A program made the translations under genes and the position numbers. From Spirosoma agri (GTDB lineage Bacteria > Bacteroidota > Bacteroidia > Cytophagales > Spirosomataceae): a DNA stretch of 64,000 nt. The first letter of the stretch is position 1. Each line of letters starts with the position of its first letter. The DNA lies in contig NZ_JAAGNZ010000001.1 of the NCBI RefSeq assembly GCF_010747415.1, positions 3,286,001-3,350,000 on the forward strand. Direction: 5' to 3'. Of this stretch, positions 52,434-61,827 are shown piece by piece. The notes under the pieces were generated by a model that saw nothing but the letters and a program-made list of their open reading frames with translations, was not told the origin of the DNA and searched no databases.

Positions 52434-53495
52434 TTGACTTCTTCATCCGAAATTTCCTCGATTCCAGCCCGTGAGGGCTTTTTCTTTCCAGCCGAATGGC
52501 ATCCCCACGCGGCAACCTGGCTGAGCTGGCCCCATACCGAAGCATCGTGGACCACCGAGCGGCAGGAATTAATGTTCCCGGCCTATATCAACTTCATCAA
52601 CGCCATTGCCGAGAGTGAGCCGGTTTGCATAAACGCGCACAATGACATCGTTATCCAGGCAGCCACACGCCGGTTGCTGGCAGCGGGTGCCGACATGAGC
52701 CGCATTACGCTCCTGCCCCACCCGACCAACGATTCTTGGTGCCGCGACCATGGCCCGGCCTTTCTGATCAATCCGGAAACGAAAAAACGAATGATCGTGA
52801 ACTGGGGTTACAACGCGTGGGGTGGCAAATACCCGCCTTTCGACCGCGACGATCTGATTCCGGTCGAGATTGCCCGGTATCGCCAGCTTGATTACGTTAC
52901 ACCTGGAATCGTCATGGAAGGGGGTTCGGTGGAGTTCAACGGAGCCGGAACCGTGCTGACCAGTCGGGCCTGTCTGCTCAATCAGAACCGGAACAGTCAC
53001 CTCACCCAGGCTGACATCGAGCAATACCTGTGCGATTACTACGGGGTTCAGCAGGTGTTGTGGGTCGAGGAAGGCATCGTTGGCGACGACACCGATGGGC
53101 ACATCGACGATACGGTTCGGTTCGTGAACGAAGACACGGTTGTTGCCGCTTATGAGCCGAATAAAAACGATGACAACTACCCATTCCTTCAGGAGATTCA
53201 TCATGAACTGAAGCAGATGCGTCTGCTGAACGGCAAACAACTGACCATCGTTGAGCTACCCATGCCCGACCCGATTGTTAGTGATGGACTCCGGCTTCCA
53301 GCGTCGTACGCGAACTTCCTCATTACAAACCAATCAGTCATTGTGCCCACGTTCCGGTGCGCTAACGACCAGCCAGCGCTGGACATCATCGGCCAGTGCT
53401 TCCCGAATCGCAAGATCGTGGGGATCGACTCGACCGATATTGTGTGGGGGCTGGGTAGTTTTCACTGCCTGAGTCAGCAGGAGCCTCTCGTCTAG
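52434..53495 (+). CDS. Agmatine deiminase (PAD_porph family)
   Basis: 353 residues from a TTG start (no closer ATG). Conserved features: HAATWLSWPHTE near the N-terminus, SWCRDHGPAF, VMEGGSVEFNG, GDDTDGHIDDTVRF with the catalytic Asp and His, and the Cys nucleophile in GLGSFHCLSQQEP. Converts agmatine to N-carbamoylputrescine and ammonia in polyamine synthesis. No carbamoylputrescine amidohydrolase lies next to it. Cytosolic. Confidence 0.92.
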   Translation: MTSSSEISSIPAREGFFFPAEWHPHAATWLSWPHTEASWTTERQELMFPAYINFINAIAESEPVCINAHNDIVIQAATRRLLAAGADMSRITLLPHPTNDSWCRDHGPAFLINPETKKRMIVNWGYNAWGGKYPPFDRDDLIPVEIARYRQLDYVTPGIVMEGGSVEFNGAGTVLTSRACLLNQNRNSHLTQADIEQYLCDYYGVQQVLWVEEGIVGDDTDGHIDDTVRFVNEDTVVAAYEPNKNDDNYPFLQEIHHELKQMRLLNGKQLTIVELPMPDPIVSDGLRLPASYANFLITNQSVIVPTFRCANDQPALDIIGQCFPNRKIVGIDSTDIVWGLGSFHCLSQQEPLV

Positions 53496-53505
53496 AACCG
53501 GACTG

Positions 53506-54285
53506 ATGTGGATCAACACCCTCCCAACTGCGTTACAGCGACTTATCCGGTTTGCCAGCTGGCAGCCCGAAGGTCTAGGTATGTCGTCAGCCCAAACGTT
53601 CCGACTGGACGGGCCCGAACCGTTTTACCTGAAGATAAACGCCGTTGAGCCGTGGGGCGGGTTGAACGTCGAAGCAGAAGCCCTAACGTGGTTGCGCGCC
53701 TACCTGCCCGCCCCGGAGGTTGTTTTTTACGAACGGATGGACGAAACGGATTACCTGCTGATTCGGGCATTGCCGGGACAGCCCGCATCCGATGATCGCT
53801 GGAAAACGAACCCCGAACGACTAACCGAAACGCTGGCGGTCACGATGCGGGCGCTGCACGAACTTGACCCACGCACCTGTCCGTTTGACCAGCGAACAGC
53901 GACCAAACTTCGGGCGGTAACCAGCCGCGTTCAACATGGATTGGTCGATGTCGATGATTTCGACGAAACCAACAGCGGACAGACACCCGAGACCATACTA
54001 AGCCGACTCGTTGCGGAGCAACCGGCTCAGGACGATCTGGTGGTGACACATGGCGATTTTTGCCTGCCCAATCTGATACTCAACGACTGGACACTCAGCG
54101 GTTTTATTGACGTAGGGCGACTGGGTGTGGGGGATCGGTATCAGGATCTGGCCCTCTGTATCCGCGATTTGACCGACGAACTCAACACCGATCAGTACAA
54201 CGACACGTTTTTTGCCGCTTACGGGCTACCAACCATTGACGATGCTAAACTTCGTTATTTCCAATTACTCGACGAGTTAAACTAG
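53506..54285 (+). CDS. APH(3')-like aminoglycoside phosphotransferase family protein
   Basis: 259 residues, near the usual length of APH(3') enzymes. FYLKINAV contains the ATP-contacting Lys, VVTHGDFCLPNLILND the catalytic Asp and Asn (HGDxxxxN), and FIDVGRLGVGDRYQDLALC the Mg-binding Asp. It phosphorylates a 3'-hydroxyl of aminoglycosides in characterised relatives; whether this chromosomal copy gives resistance cannot be told. Starts ten bases after the deiminase, and is followed closely by two small genes. Confidence 0.88.
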   Translation: MWINTLPTALQRLIRFASWQPEGLGMSSAQTFRLDGPEPFYLKINAVEPWGGLNVEAEALTWLRAYLPAPEVVFYERMDETDYLLIRALPGQPASDDRWKTNPERLTETLAVTMRALHELDPRTCPFDQRTATKLRAVTSRVQHGLVDVDDFDETNSGQTPETILSRLVAEQPAQDDLVVTHGDFCLPNLILNDWTLSGFIDVGRLGVGDRYQDLALCIRDLTDELNTDQYNDTFFAAYGLPTIDDAKLRYFQLLDELN

Positions 54286-54293
54286 CGAATGCC

Positions 54294-54632
54294 ATGTACG
54301 ACAACAAAACATTTCGATCCATCACGAACACCGCCAACGGTGAGGTGAGTGGCGACACGGTGTTTCACTACCACCAGCAGGAACAGATCGTCTGGGCCGA
54401 GTACGGCGGTGGTGCCATTGTGAAGGGCTTTCTGATTGCCACGGTTCAGGCTGACCAGTCGCTGGATATGCGCTATCAGCACGTCAACACCCAAGGTGAG
54501 CTGATGACTGGCCGTTGCCAGTCTACGCCCGAATGGTTACCCGATGGGCGCATCCGGTTGCACGAACGCTGGCAGTGGACCAGTGGTGACCAATCGTCGG
54601 GCGAGTCTGTTGTTGACGAAGTGATCGACTAA
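54294..54632 (+). CDS. Small conserved protein often named n-acetylglutamate synthase
   Basis: 112 residues matching a family of compact proteins with FRSITNTANGEVSGDTVFHY, WAEYGGGAIVKGFLIA, MRYQHVNTQGELMTGRCQST and LHERWQWTSGDQSSGES. The family is often labelled n-acetylglutamate synthase, though it lacks a GNAT domain and the label is doubtful. Predicted beta-barrel, cytosolic. Starts eight bases after the APH gene stop. Confidence 0.7.
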   Translation: MYDNKTFRSITNTANGEVSGDTVFHYHQQEQIVWAEYGGGAIVKGFLIATVQADQSLDMRYQHVNTQGELMTGRCQSTPEWLPDGRIRLHERWQWTSGDQSSGESVVDEVID

Positions 54633-54636
54633 CATC

Positions 54637-55341
54637 ATGCAGAATCGGTTACACTTACTACTACTGGCAGTCGGTATGGCGACGCTGACCGGCTGTTCGC
54701 GGCAAGCGTCGCTCATGGCCGAATTGACCCCTAGTTCGCTGAAAGCGGTCAACCTGGAAGAAACGCTGAGCCGACGCGACGAACTGATGATGGCCTATTC
54801 GATGACCAGCTACGACGCGACCAACAAAGCGGTTTCGGTGGTCAACGGCGGTTGGGGTGTCGAATCGATGCAGAAAGGCCAGCAGTTGGATCTGAAAGCG
54901 GCTGGTCCGGCCAAAGCCCTGCCGATCAGCCTGGAACTGCCCCGCAATGGACGCATTGTGGCGTCGCTGGTGCTCATTGAAATCGATGATTACGACCGGG
55001 CGAAGCACATGCTGGACAAGGTTCGGCGGGTGCATAACCTCGTTTCGGGACCTGCCGCTCTGGTCGCCACGGCAACGGAAGTCTTGACACCGTTAAAGTA
55101 CGTAGCGGCTGGTCTGGTGGCTTCGGGCATCGGGCTGCAACTGGTCGATCACCTCGATGACGACGATCTGCTGGGCCAGAGCAGCGTTGAGCTTCACGAA
55201 GCGAATCTACGGAAGAAAAAACAACGACTCGTGCATGTGCCCGCCGTGTTCACGGGCCGGAACCTGCGTGATGCGTTCGACTACCGGCTCGATTACGATA
55301 TTGTACTCAAAACCGTGAAAATTCGACCCGTTCGCCAATAA
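54637..55341 (+). CDS. Putative lipoprotein (234 aa)
   Basis: Lipobox LTGCS at Cys 20 (LLLAVGMATLTGCSRQASLM). A beta sandwich part (ALPISLELPRNGRIVASLVL), a hydrophobic helix (PLKYVAAGLVASGIGLQLVD, about 150-170) and a C-terminal basic strand region. It starts four bases after the previous stop, so it is co-transcribed. Function not recognised. Confidence 0.6.
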   Translation: MQNRLHLLLLAVGMATLTGCSRQASLMAELTPSSLKAVNLEETLSRRDELMMAYSMTSYDATNKAVSVVNGGWGVESMQKGQQLDLKAAGPAKALPISLELPRNGRIVASLVLIEIDDYDRAKHMLDKVRRVHNLVSGPAALVATATEVLTPLKYVAAGLVASGIGLQLVDHLDDDDLLGQSSVELHEANLRKKKQRLVHVPAVFTGRNLRDAFDYRLDYDIVLKTVKIRPVRQ

Positions 55342-55477
55342 GACCTTCGCTGCATCGTTGCTTACCAATAACGAATGTTTTTAGCGTAAACTTGGTTTTT
55401 AGTCTACAAGGGATACCAACCCTATCGTTTGTTCGCTATAACCGTATCCCCGTAAACCCATTTTCTATTCCGACGCT

Positions 55478-57841
55478 ATGCGCCAACTTACTGGCGGTCT
55501 CTTGCTGGCACTTGCTGTAACAGCCTGCAAAACAACCGCACCCGTGGTTCAGCAAACACCCCCGCAGCCCGTTATTCTGACGCTGGGTTCCAAAGCGTAT
55601 ACCACGGACGATTTTTTCCAGTCGTTCACCAAAAATCAGTTCTCGTCCGACTCCGCCCAACGGACCGACGTAAAGAATTATTTCGACCTGTACACCAACC
55701 TCAAGCTGAAGGTACTGGCCGCCGAAACAGAAGGGCGCGATACGACCGAGGCCTTCCGGGAGGAAATGAACACCTACCGCAAGCAACTGGCGCAGTCGTA
55801 TTTGACGGACAAAGTGCTGGTCGAATCGCTATCCGCCGAAGCCTATCAGCGGATGCAGGAAGAGATCAACGCGGCTCATATTCTGATCCCGGTGGGTGAA
55901 TACGCAGCACCTACCGATACGCTTCTGGCGTACCAGAAAGCCCTATCTATTCGGAAACAGGCGCTGGCCGGTACGGATTTTGCCTCGCTCGCCCGCGAGA
56001 ACTCTCAGGATCTCCAGACAGCGCCCAATGGGGGTGACCTGGGTTTCTTCACGGCCTTTTCGCTGGTTTATCCGCTTGAAACGGCTGCGTACACAACGCC
56101 TGCGGGTCAGATTTCGATGCCGGTGCGGTCACGGGCGGGTTATCACCTGATCAAGGTGACTAATCGCCGGCCAAGTCGCGGCAAACTCCGGGTGGCTCAT
56201 ATTCTGGTGCGGCTGAGTCCGAGTGCGGATGAAGCCGGTCAGAAAGCGGCTCAGGATCGGATCAATGCCGCCTACGCCCGACTGCAAAAAGGCGAACTAT
56301 TCGACGTGGTATGTCAGGAAGTATCCGATGATGTGACGTCCCGGACGAATGGTGGTCTGTTGCCTGCTTTTGAAACGGGCAGGCAGGTTCCCGCTTTTGA
56401 AGATGCGGCCTACGCGTTGACCAAAATCGGCGATGTCTCGAAACCCGTACGAACCAATTACGGCTGGCACATCATCAAGCTCATTGACCGGAAAGGATTA
56501 GAGTCGTATACTGACCTCGCCCCTTCACTGCGCCAACGCGTTATGACCGACACCCGCGCCGATGTTTTACGGCAGGCTACCCTTCAACGGCTGAGAAAGG
56601 AGTATCAAATTCAGGAAGATAAAGCCGTTGTCGAAGGAGCCCTGGCGAAAGCAGACAGCACTTTATTGCGCGGCCAGTGGCGCTACACGGAACCCCTCGA
56701 TCCTACTTTACAGAATAAACCAATACTGACGATTGCCGGGAAACCGGTGACGATCAACCAGTTTTTCGCTTACGTACGGCAGAAACAGCAGCCACAGCGC
56801 AATCCGGCCCTAGCAGCGGCTTCGCCCGTTTCGACCGCAATCGGTTCGCCCACAACGACGATGCGCCGGTTACTGGATCGGTTTGAAGGGGATCAGCTCA
56901 TCGCCACCGAAGAAGCGAACCTGGACAAAAAATCACCCGAGTTCCGTTCCCTGCTGAGCGAAATTCGGGATGGCGTTCTGCTGTCGCAGGTGATGGAACA
57001 AAACGTGTGGGAACGCTCGATGACGGACTCGACGGGGCAACGACAGTACTTTGACCAGAATCAGGCGAAGTACCGTTTCCCCGAACGGGCGGCCGCTACG
57101 ATCATTGTGGCCCAGAACGACGATCTGTTGAAACAGGCGCGCGAAATGCTGGCCGGAAAAGCCCCTTATCAACTGAAGCGGTCAGCCGCTGATCTGACGT
57201 ACGATCCGAATCAAACGTTTTTGACCGACAAACAGCGACAAGGTCTGTATGATGTGCAGGTGACGATGGCCCGCAATCCTGACTATGTGATCGAGGTGTC
57301 GGGGGCCCACGATGCAACCGAGCGCGACTCAGTTTCGGCCAGCCGTATCCGGAACGTTGTGAATTACCTGGTAAAGACGGGTATCTCCCTAAACCGGATT
57401 GCGGAGAAGGATTATCAGGGGTCTCCACCCCGCCGTACAACCGATGCCGCCAAAAATTCCGCCGTCCAGCGTCGTATTTCGTTGCAGTATTTTTCAAATG
57501 CGAAAGCAGACGTCGCTAAAGCACTGAACAGCAGCCAGCCATTGTCCTCCGGCGAACCGGCCGTAACGGTTACGGAAGGTCTTTTTGCGGAAGGCGATAA
57601 CCCCTTTCTCGACACCATTGATCAATGGAAAGAAGGGACGACAACCTTCAACCGGGGCGGGAAAGCCGTTTCTGTCACGATCAGCCGCGTTGATCAGGCC
57701 AGGGCCAAAACATTTGCCGAAGCCCGAGGTGCGGTCATCAACGAGTATCAGGCCGTGCTGGAAAAGCAATGGATTACCCAGCTCCGGCAAACGTATCCGG
57801 TAAAAGTCAACGAAGACGAAATCCGGAAATTAACGAAGTAG
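55478..57841 (+). CDS. Periplasmic parvulin-type peptidyl-prolyl isomerase, large
   Basis: 787 residues. Lipobox-like VTACK (Cys 17). SurA-type N-terminal helices (about 45-120, DDFFQSFTKNQFSSDSAQR), then two parvulin domains: AAHILIPVGEY... GGDLGFFTAFSLVYPLE (about 130-230) and VAHILVRLSPSA... TNGGLLPAFETGRQVP (about 240-340), followed by a long C-terminal part with a conserved OmpA-like stretch (NPDYVIEVSGAHDATERDSV). Helps fold outer-membrane proteins. A second SurA-like gene follows 180 bases downstream. Confidence 0.85.
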   Translation: MRQLTGGLLLALAVTACKTTAPVVQQTPPQPVILTLGSKAYTTDDFFQSFTKNQFSSDSAQRTDVKNYFDLYTNLKLKVLAAETEGRDTTEAFREEMNTYRKQLAQSYLTDKVLVESLSAEAYQRMQEEINAAHILIPVGEYAAPTDTLLAYQKALSIRKQALAGTDFASLARENSQDLQTAPNGGDLGFFTAFSLVYPLETAAYTTPAGQISMPVRSRAGYHLIKVTNRRPSRGKLRVAHILVRLSPSADEAGQKAAQDRINAAYARLQKGELFDVVCQEVSDDVTSRTNGGLLPAFETGRQVPAFEDAAYALTKIGDVSKPVRTNYGWHIIKLIDRKGLESYTDLAPSLRQRVMTDTRADVLRQATLQRLRKEYQIQEDKAVVEGALAKADSTLLRGQWRYTEPLDPTLQNKPILTIAGKPVTINQFFAYVRQKQQPQRNPALAAASPVSTAIGSPTTTMRRLLDRFEGDQLIATEEANLDKKSPEFRSLLSEIRDGVLLSQVMEQNVWERSMTDSTGQRQYFDQNQAKYRFPERAAATIIVAQNDDLLKQAREMLAGKAPYQLKRSAADLTYDPNQTFLTDKQRQGLYDVQVTMARNPDYVIEVSGAHDATERDSVSASRIRNVVNYLVKTGISLNRIAEKDYQGSPPRRTTDAAKNSAVQRRISLQYFSNAKADVAKALNSSQPLSSGEPAVTVTEGLFAEGDNPFLDTIDQWKEGTTTFNRGGKAVSVTISRVDQARAKTFAEARGAVINEYQAVLEKQWITQLRQTYPVKVNEDEIRKLTK

Positions 57842-57868
57842 TTGCTGGATTTTGGACATTGGACGCCA

Positions 57869-57949
57869 GCTGTTTGCCCTGGGCGTTGACTGGCAGACAG
57901 ACGAAATCCTTATCCTGAGTTCAGTATCCAACAGCCAGCGGCAAACAGC
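57869..57949. repeat. Intergenic inverted repeat (REP-like)
   Basis: GCTGTTTGCC (57869-57878) and GGCAAACAGC (57940-57949) are perfect inverted arms 61 bases apart; flanking sequence is partly complementary too. It lies between the two chaperone genes, and may be a dispersed intergenic repeat. Confidence 0.6.
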
Positions 57950-58023
57950 CAATGCGCAGTGGACATCCTCTTAAATTTCCTTAAAAGTCAGGGCGTTTTA
58001 CGTTCTGTGCGTATATTTAGATC

Positions 58024-59406
58024 ATGAAAAAAGTAATTTGTAGCGCTTGCATCGCCTTACTGGGCTGGTTTCTGACCGCACCGGTTTTCGGCCAGGGACA
58101 AGGCGTCAGCCTGAATAAAATCATTGCGAAGGTCGACAACTATTATGTGCTTCGGTCCGACCTTGAAGAGGCCTACCAATCGTATGTAGGTCAGAATCAG
58201 ACTCCTCCCCAGAAATGTCAGTTACTGGAAAGTCTGGTCGTCAACAAGATGATGCTGGCGAAAGCCGAGATTGACTCCGTGGTGGTCGATGAAAAAATCG
58301 TGGACAGCGAACTCGATCAGCGGATGCAGTACATGGTTCAGCAGTTCGGTTCGGACAAAAACATCATCGAAGCGTACGGCAAAAGTCTGGAAATGCTGAA
58401 AAGCGAATTGCGTCAGCAGGTAAAAGACCAGAAAGTTGTGCAGAAGATGCAGCAGAAGATCACGACCGACGTGAAGGTTACCCCCCGCGACGTTCGGAAG
58501 TTCTACGATGCCATTCCGAGAGACAGCCTTCCCTACATGCCGGCCGACGTTGAAGTTGGTCAAATCGTGCGATTTGCCAAGCCAACCAAAGAACAGAAAG
58601 ACGTCTTGCGTCAGAAATTGCTCGATATCAAAAAACGTGTGCAGGCAGGTGAAGACTTCGGCAAACTGGCGAAAGAAACGTCCGAAGACGTTGGTTCTGC
58701 CCAGAACGGTGGTGACCTCGGTTTTGCCAAGCGGGGGGCCATGGTAGCTCCCTTCGAAGGAGCGGCCCTGAAACTGAAACCGAACGAAATGTCTGACGTA
58801 GTTGAATCCGATTTCGGTCTTCACCTCATTCAGCTGCTGGAAACTCGCGGTGCGGAATACCACGCCCGGCACATTTTGCTTCGTCCGGATTACAACCGGC
58901 TGGACATGACCGGACCAACCCGTTTTCTGGATAGCCTTCGGACGCTGGTTGCAGCGGACTCGATCAAGTTTGACAAAGCGGCCCACGACGTTTCGGAAGA
59001 CAAGGCTACCGCCGATGCGGGTGGTCTGATTCGCGATCCACAATCGGGAAGCAGCCGCCTGGCCATGGACGGTACGATGGAATACGCCATGTTCCAGATG
59101 CTGGACACGATGCAGGTAGGAAAAATTTCGGTTCCGCTGCCTTATCGTACCGAAGATGGTAAGAGCGCGGTGCGGTTGTTGTACTTCAAGAGCAAAGTAG
59201 CGCCCCATACGGCCGACTTCAAGATTGATTTCGAGAAACTGCAAACGATCGTATTGTCCAACAAAAAGAACCGCGCCATCGATGAGTGGTTTCGCAAGTC
59301 GGTTGCCGATGTATACATCACGGTCGATCCAGAATTTCAAAGCTGCCGCATTTTTGGTACCACGCAGAATAGTGCGGCTTCGGTCAACGGGAGCGGCAAC
59401 GAATAG
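58024..59406 (+). CDS. surA: SurA-like periplasmic chaperone/peptidyl-prolyl isomerase
   Basis: 460 residues; signal peptide (ISCS-like start MKKVICSACIALLGWFLTAP, cleavage near VFGQ). SurA N-terminal domain (VDNYYVLRSDLEEAYQSYVG, then LESLVVNKMMLAKAEIDSV), a parvulin domain with DVEVGQIVRFAKPTKEQKDV and GGDLGFAKRGAMVAPFEG (about 175-270), and a second less regular parvulin-like region (HARHILLRPDYN through GGLIRDPQSG). Assists outer-membrane protein folding in the periplasm. Standard for Bacteroidota, next to another PPIase and MoxR. Confidence 0.88.
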   Translation: MKKVICSACIALLGWFLTAPVFGQGQGVSLNKIIAKVDNYYVLRSDLEEAYQSYVGQNQTPPQKCQLLESLVVNKMMLAKAEIDSVVVDEKIVDSELDQRMQYMVQQFGSDKNIIEAYGKSLEMLKSELRQQVKDQKVVQKMQQKITTDVKVTPRDVRKFYDAIPRDSLPYMPADVEVGQIVRFAKPTKEQKDVLRQKLLDIKKRVQAGEDFGKLAKETSEDVGSAQNGGDLGFAKRGAMVAPFEGAALKLKPNEMSDVVESDFGLHLIQLLETRGAEYHARHILLRPDYNRLDMTGPTRFLDSLRTLVAADSIKFDKAAHDVSEDKATADAGGLIRDPQSGSSRLAMDGTMEYAMFQMLDTMQVGKISVPLPYRTEDGKSAVRLLYFKSKVAPHTADFKIDFEKLQTIVLSNKKNRAIDEWFRKSVADVYITVDPEFQSCRIFGTTQNSAASVNGSGNE

Positions 59407-59420
59407 TTTTTCGTTTTGAG

Positions 59421-59475
59421 GTTTACAGTTTTCGGTTAACTTGCAATGCCAGGCTCGGAATCGGGAACTGTAAAC
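59421..59475. repeat. Intergenic inverted repeat
   Basis: GTTTACAGTT (59421-59430) and AACTGTAAAC (59466-59475), perfect 10-bp arms 35 bases apart. It may act as a terminator after the SurA-like gene or be a REP-type sequence. Confidence 0.55.
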
Positions 59476-59498
59476 GTAAACTCTTTAACTTCTTTATT

Positions 59499-60461
59499 GT
59501 GCCTTACTCATCGGACGTTGCGGCTGCGGAAGCCCTCACTAACTCGTACAGGAAACTAAAAGCAGAGATTTCAAAGGTTGTTATTGGGCAAGATGATACG
59601 GTACGGCTGTTGTTGACGGCTATTTTCTGTCAGGGGCACTGCTTGTTGGTTGGTGTACCGGGGCTGGCGAAAACACTGCTTATCCAGACGATTGCCGGCG
59701 CACTGGATCTTGACTTCAACCGCATTCAGTTCACGCCCGATCTGATGCCCTCGGACATCCTGGGTTCTGAGACGCTCGATCAGGAACGGAATTTCAAATT
59801 TATCAAAGGCCCGGTTTTTGCGAACATTATTCTGGCCGATGAGATCAACCGGACTCCGCCCAAAACACAGGCGGCCCTGCTCGAAGCAATGCAGGAATAC
59901 TCCGTCACCATTGCCGGCCAGAAATACGATTTAGGCCGTCCATTTTTCGTGCTGGCTACGCAAAACCCGATTGAACAGGAAGGTACGTATCCGCTACCGG
60001 AAGCACAGCTGGACCGGTTCATGTTCAATATCTACCTGGACTACCCGTCCTACAAATCGGAGCTGGATATTGTAAAAAGCACCACCTCCGATCAGCGCTA
60101 CCAGGTACAGCAAGTGATCACGGGCGAAGAAATCCGGGAGTTTCAGCATCTGGTTCGTCGAGTGCCGGTGGTCGACAACGTGGTCGAATACGCGGTTACG
60201 CTGGTCCATAAAACCCGTCCCAATACGGAGATGGCGTCTTCGGATGCAAACCAGTATCTGGAATGGGGCGCGGGTCCACGGGCATCGCAGGCATTGATCT
60301 TAGCGGCTAAATGCAACGCGCTGCTGAACGGTAAATATTCACCGGACATCGAGGACATACGGGCGGTTGCGTTACCCATTCTTCGCCACCGCGTTGTTCG
60401 GAACTTCAAAGCCGAAGCCGAAGGTATTTCGGTCGAGCAGTTGATCAAGCGATTACTGTAG
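59499..60461 (+). CDS. MoxR-family AAA+ ATPase
   Basis: 320 residues from GTG 59499. Walker A GVPGLAKTLLIQTIAG, Walker B IILADEINRTPPKTQAALLE, sensor 1 ATQNPIEQEGTYPLPEAQLD, and a C-terminal lid domain (GASPRASQALILAAK-like GAGPRASQALILAAKCNALL). MoxR ATPases act as chaperones for metal or membrane complexes; the usual partner genes with DUF58 and VWA domains are not present here. Cytosolic. Confidence 0.93.
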   Translation: MPYSSDVAAAEALTNSYRKLKAEISKVVIGQDDTVRLLLTAIFCQGHCLLVGVPGLAKTLLIQTIAGALDLDFNRIQFTPDLMPSDILGSETLDQERNFKFIKGPVFANIILADEINRTPPKTQAALLEAMQEYSVTIAGQKYDLGRPFFVLATQNPIEQEGTYPLPEAQLDRFMFNIYLDYPSYKSELDIVKSTTSDQRYQVQQVITGEEIREFQHLVRRVPVVDNVVEYAVTLVHKTRPNTEMASSDANQYLEWGAGPRASQALILAAKCNALLNGKYSPDIEDIRAVALPILRHRVVRNFKAEAEGISVEQLIKRLL

Positions 60462-60527
60462 TCAGCAGTCTCCACGCCCAGACCGGATGCGTTGGGTTCA
60501 CAAAACTGACTCCATCTATAACAAAAA

Positions 60528-60560
60528 GGGCCGCTCTCTGCGATGGAGAGCGGCCCCTTT
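60528..60560. terminator. Bidirectional terminator
   Basis: GGGCCGCTCTC (60528-60538) and GAGAGCGGCCC (60546-60556), an 11-bp GC-rich stem with a 7-base loop; A5 before and CTTT after give T runs on both strands. It separates the convergent MoxR and small acidic genes. Confidence 0.85.
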
Positions 60561-60579
60561 GTATTGAGAGCAACACGAC

Positions 60580-60768
60580 TTAGTTGTCTTCTTCCTTATC
60601 GTCCCGGTTCGTTTTACCAAGATAATCGTCATCGCCCATACCGGTCGATTTGTCATCAACGCCTGATGCGTCGACATCGTCGTCATTTTCACTAACGAGG
60701 AACGGTTTTTCGGGGCCCTGCCCTGTGTCCGTCTTCCATTCGCCCTCACTTTCCGGCCTTTTCATAAC
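60580..60768 (-). CDS. Small acidic hypothetical protein (62 aa)
   Basis: Start at MKRPESEGEWKTDTGQGPEK (60768). 62 residues, rich in Asp/Glu, probably disordered (ENDDDVDASGVDDKSTGMGD). Similar small Asp-rich proteins are frequent in Spirosoma-like genomes. Unknown function. Confidence 0.55.
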   Translation of the reverse strand, partial: VMKRPESEGEWKTDTGQGPEKPFLVSENDDDVDASGVDDKSTGMGDDDYLGKTNRDDKEEDN

Positions 60769-60825
60769 GTGTTGTCTGGTTTGTTTACCCGTACAACACG
60801 GAACGGCATACAGAGTTGACAAAAG

Positions 60826-61815
60826 TTAGCGTTGGAGTTTCCAGAGCGATTCAGCAGCCACCCGGATCTGTATCTGTTGTCCAACGCCTAAATAATCGCG
60901 GGTCGACAGCATACGTAAACAGACGTATCGCGAGATGTCTACCTCAATTTCGTAGTGGCTCCCTTTGAAAAATAAAGCCCGTATCGTGCCCGGTACGCCC
61001 GTCTCGTCCAATTGAATCTGTTCGGGTCGTAAACACAGTAAACTATCCGGATTATCGCTCGTGGTTACACCTAGTGCGGGTAAATGTTTAGCCTTGATCA
61101 CATTGACCGGGCCAGTCATGCGGGCGGCATAGGCCGTATTTGGCTGACGATAAACCGCTTTGGGATCATCCAACTGAATCAATCGTCCATCGCGTAGAAT
61201 GCCCAGCGTGCTGGCAATCGACAAGGCATCGCTGGCATCGTGGGTCACGAACAGACAGGACGTTTTTTCGTGACGAACCAGATCGAAGAGCAGATCGCGC
61301 ACCAGGAGTCGATTGGGTAGGTCGAGGTGACTGAACGGCTCGTCGAGCAGCAACAGGGCGGGCTTATCAGCAATGGCACGGGCAATGGCGGTTCGCTGTT
61401 TTTCACCCCCCGACACCTGTCGCGGCAGTCGGTCCTGTACTTCCGTTAGTCGGCACAGTCTCAGCAGTTCATCGACCCGATAGGTGCGGTAGTTCGTTTC
61501 AAAAAAGCGCAGTGCATAGGCGATGTTCTCGCGAACTGACACATTCGGCATGAGTTGATACTCCTGATGGACAAGCCGGATATCGGCATGACCGGGCACC
61601 AGCACCTCCGCGGGTCCGGGCACCCGACTACCATTGAGCCGAACCTCCCCGCTATCAGCGTCCGTCAGACCCGCCAGTATACTCAGCAGGGTGCTTTTCC
61701 CCGAACCGCTGGCCCCAACGAGCGCCAGTATCTGCCCTGGTTCAAGGCGTAACGATACACGGTGAACCGCCGTCAGCGACCCGTAATTTTTGGTAATAGT
61801 AGTAGCTTCCAGCAA
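60826..61815 (-). CDS. ABC transporter ATP-binding protein (TOBE-containing)
   Basis: 329 residues: Walker A GASGSGKSTLLSILAG, Q-loop LVHQEYQLMP, signature VSGGEKQRTAIARAIA, Walker B LLLLDEPFSHLDLPN, H-loop LFVTHDASDAL. A C-terminal TOBE-like domain (LRPEQIQLDETGVPGTIRALF) resembles ATPases of iron, sulfate or polyamine import. No permease or binding protein gene is adjacent, so the substrate is unknown. Starts 12 bases after the zinc-ribbon gene stop. Confidence 0.9.
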   Translation of the reverse strand: MLEATTITKNYGSLTAVHRVSLRLEPGQILALVGASGSGKSTLLSILAGLTDADSGEVRLNGSRVPGPAEVLVPGHADIRLVHQEYQLMPNVSVRENIAYALRFFETNYRTYRVDELLRLCRLTEVQDRLPRQVSGGEKQRTAIARAIADKPALLLLDEPFSHLDLPNRLLVRDLLFDLVRHEKTSCLFVTHDASDALSIASTLGILRDGRLIQLDDPKAVYRQPNTAYAARMTGPVNVIKAKHLPALGVTTSDNPDSLLCLRPEQIQLDETGVPGTIRALFFKGSHYEIEVDISRYVCLRMLSTRDYLGVGQQIQIRVAAESLWKLQR

Positions 61816-61827
61816 GCGGGTAGGCGG

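Noticed and set aside
58222..59340. Long minus-strand ORF (372 codons) opposite the SurA-like gene
   Set aside because: Its composition is skewed to His, Phe, Arg and Val as expected from the antisense of a GC-rich gene, and the plus strand encodes a clear signal peptide and parvulin domains.
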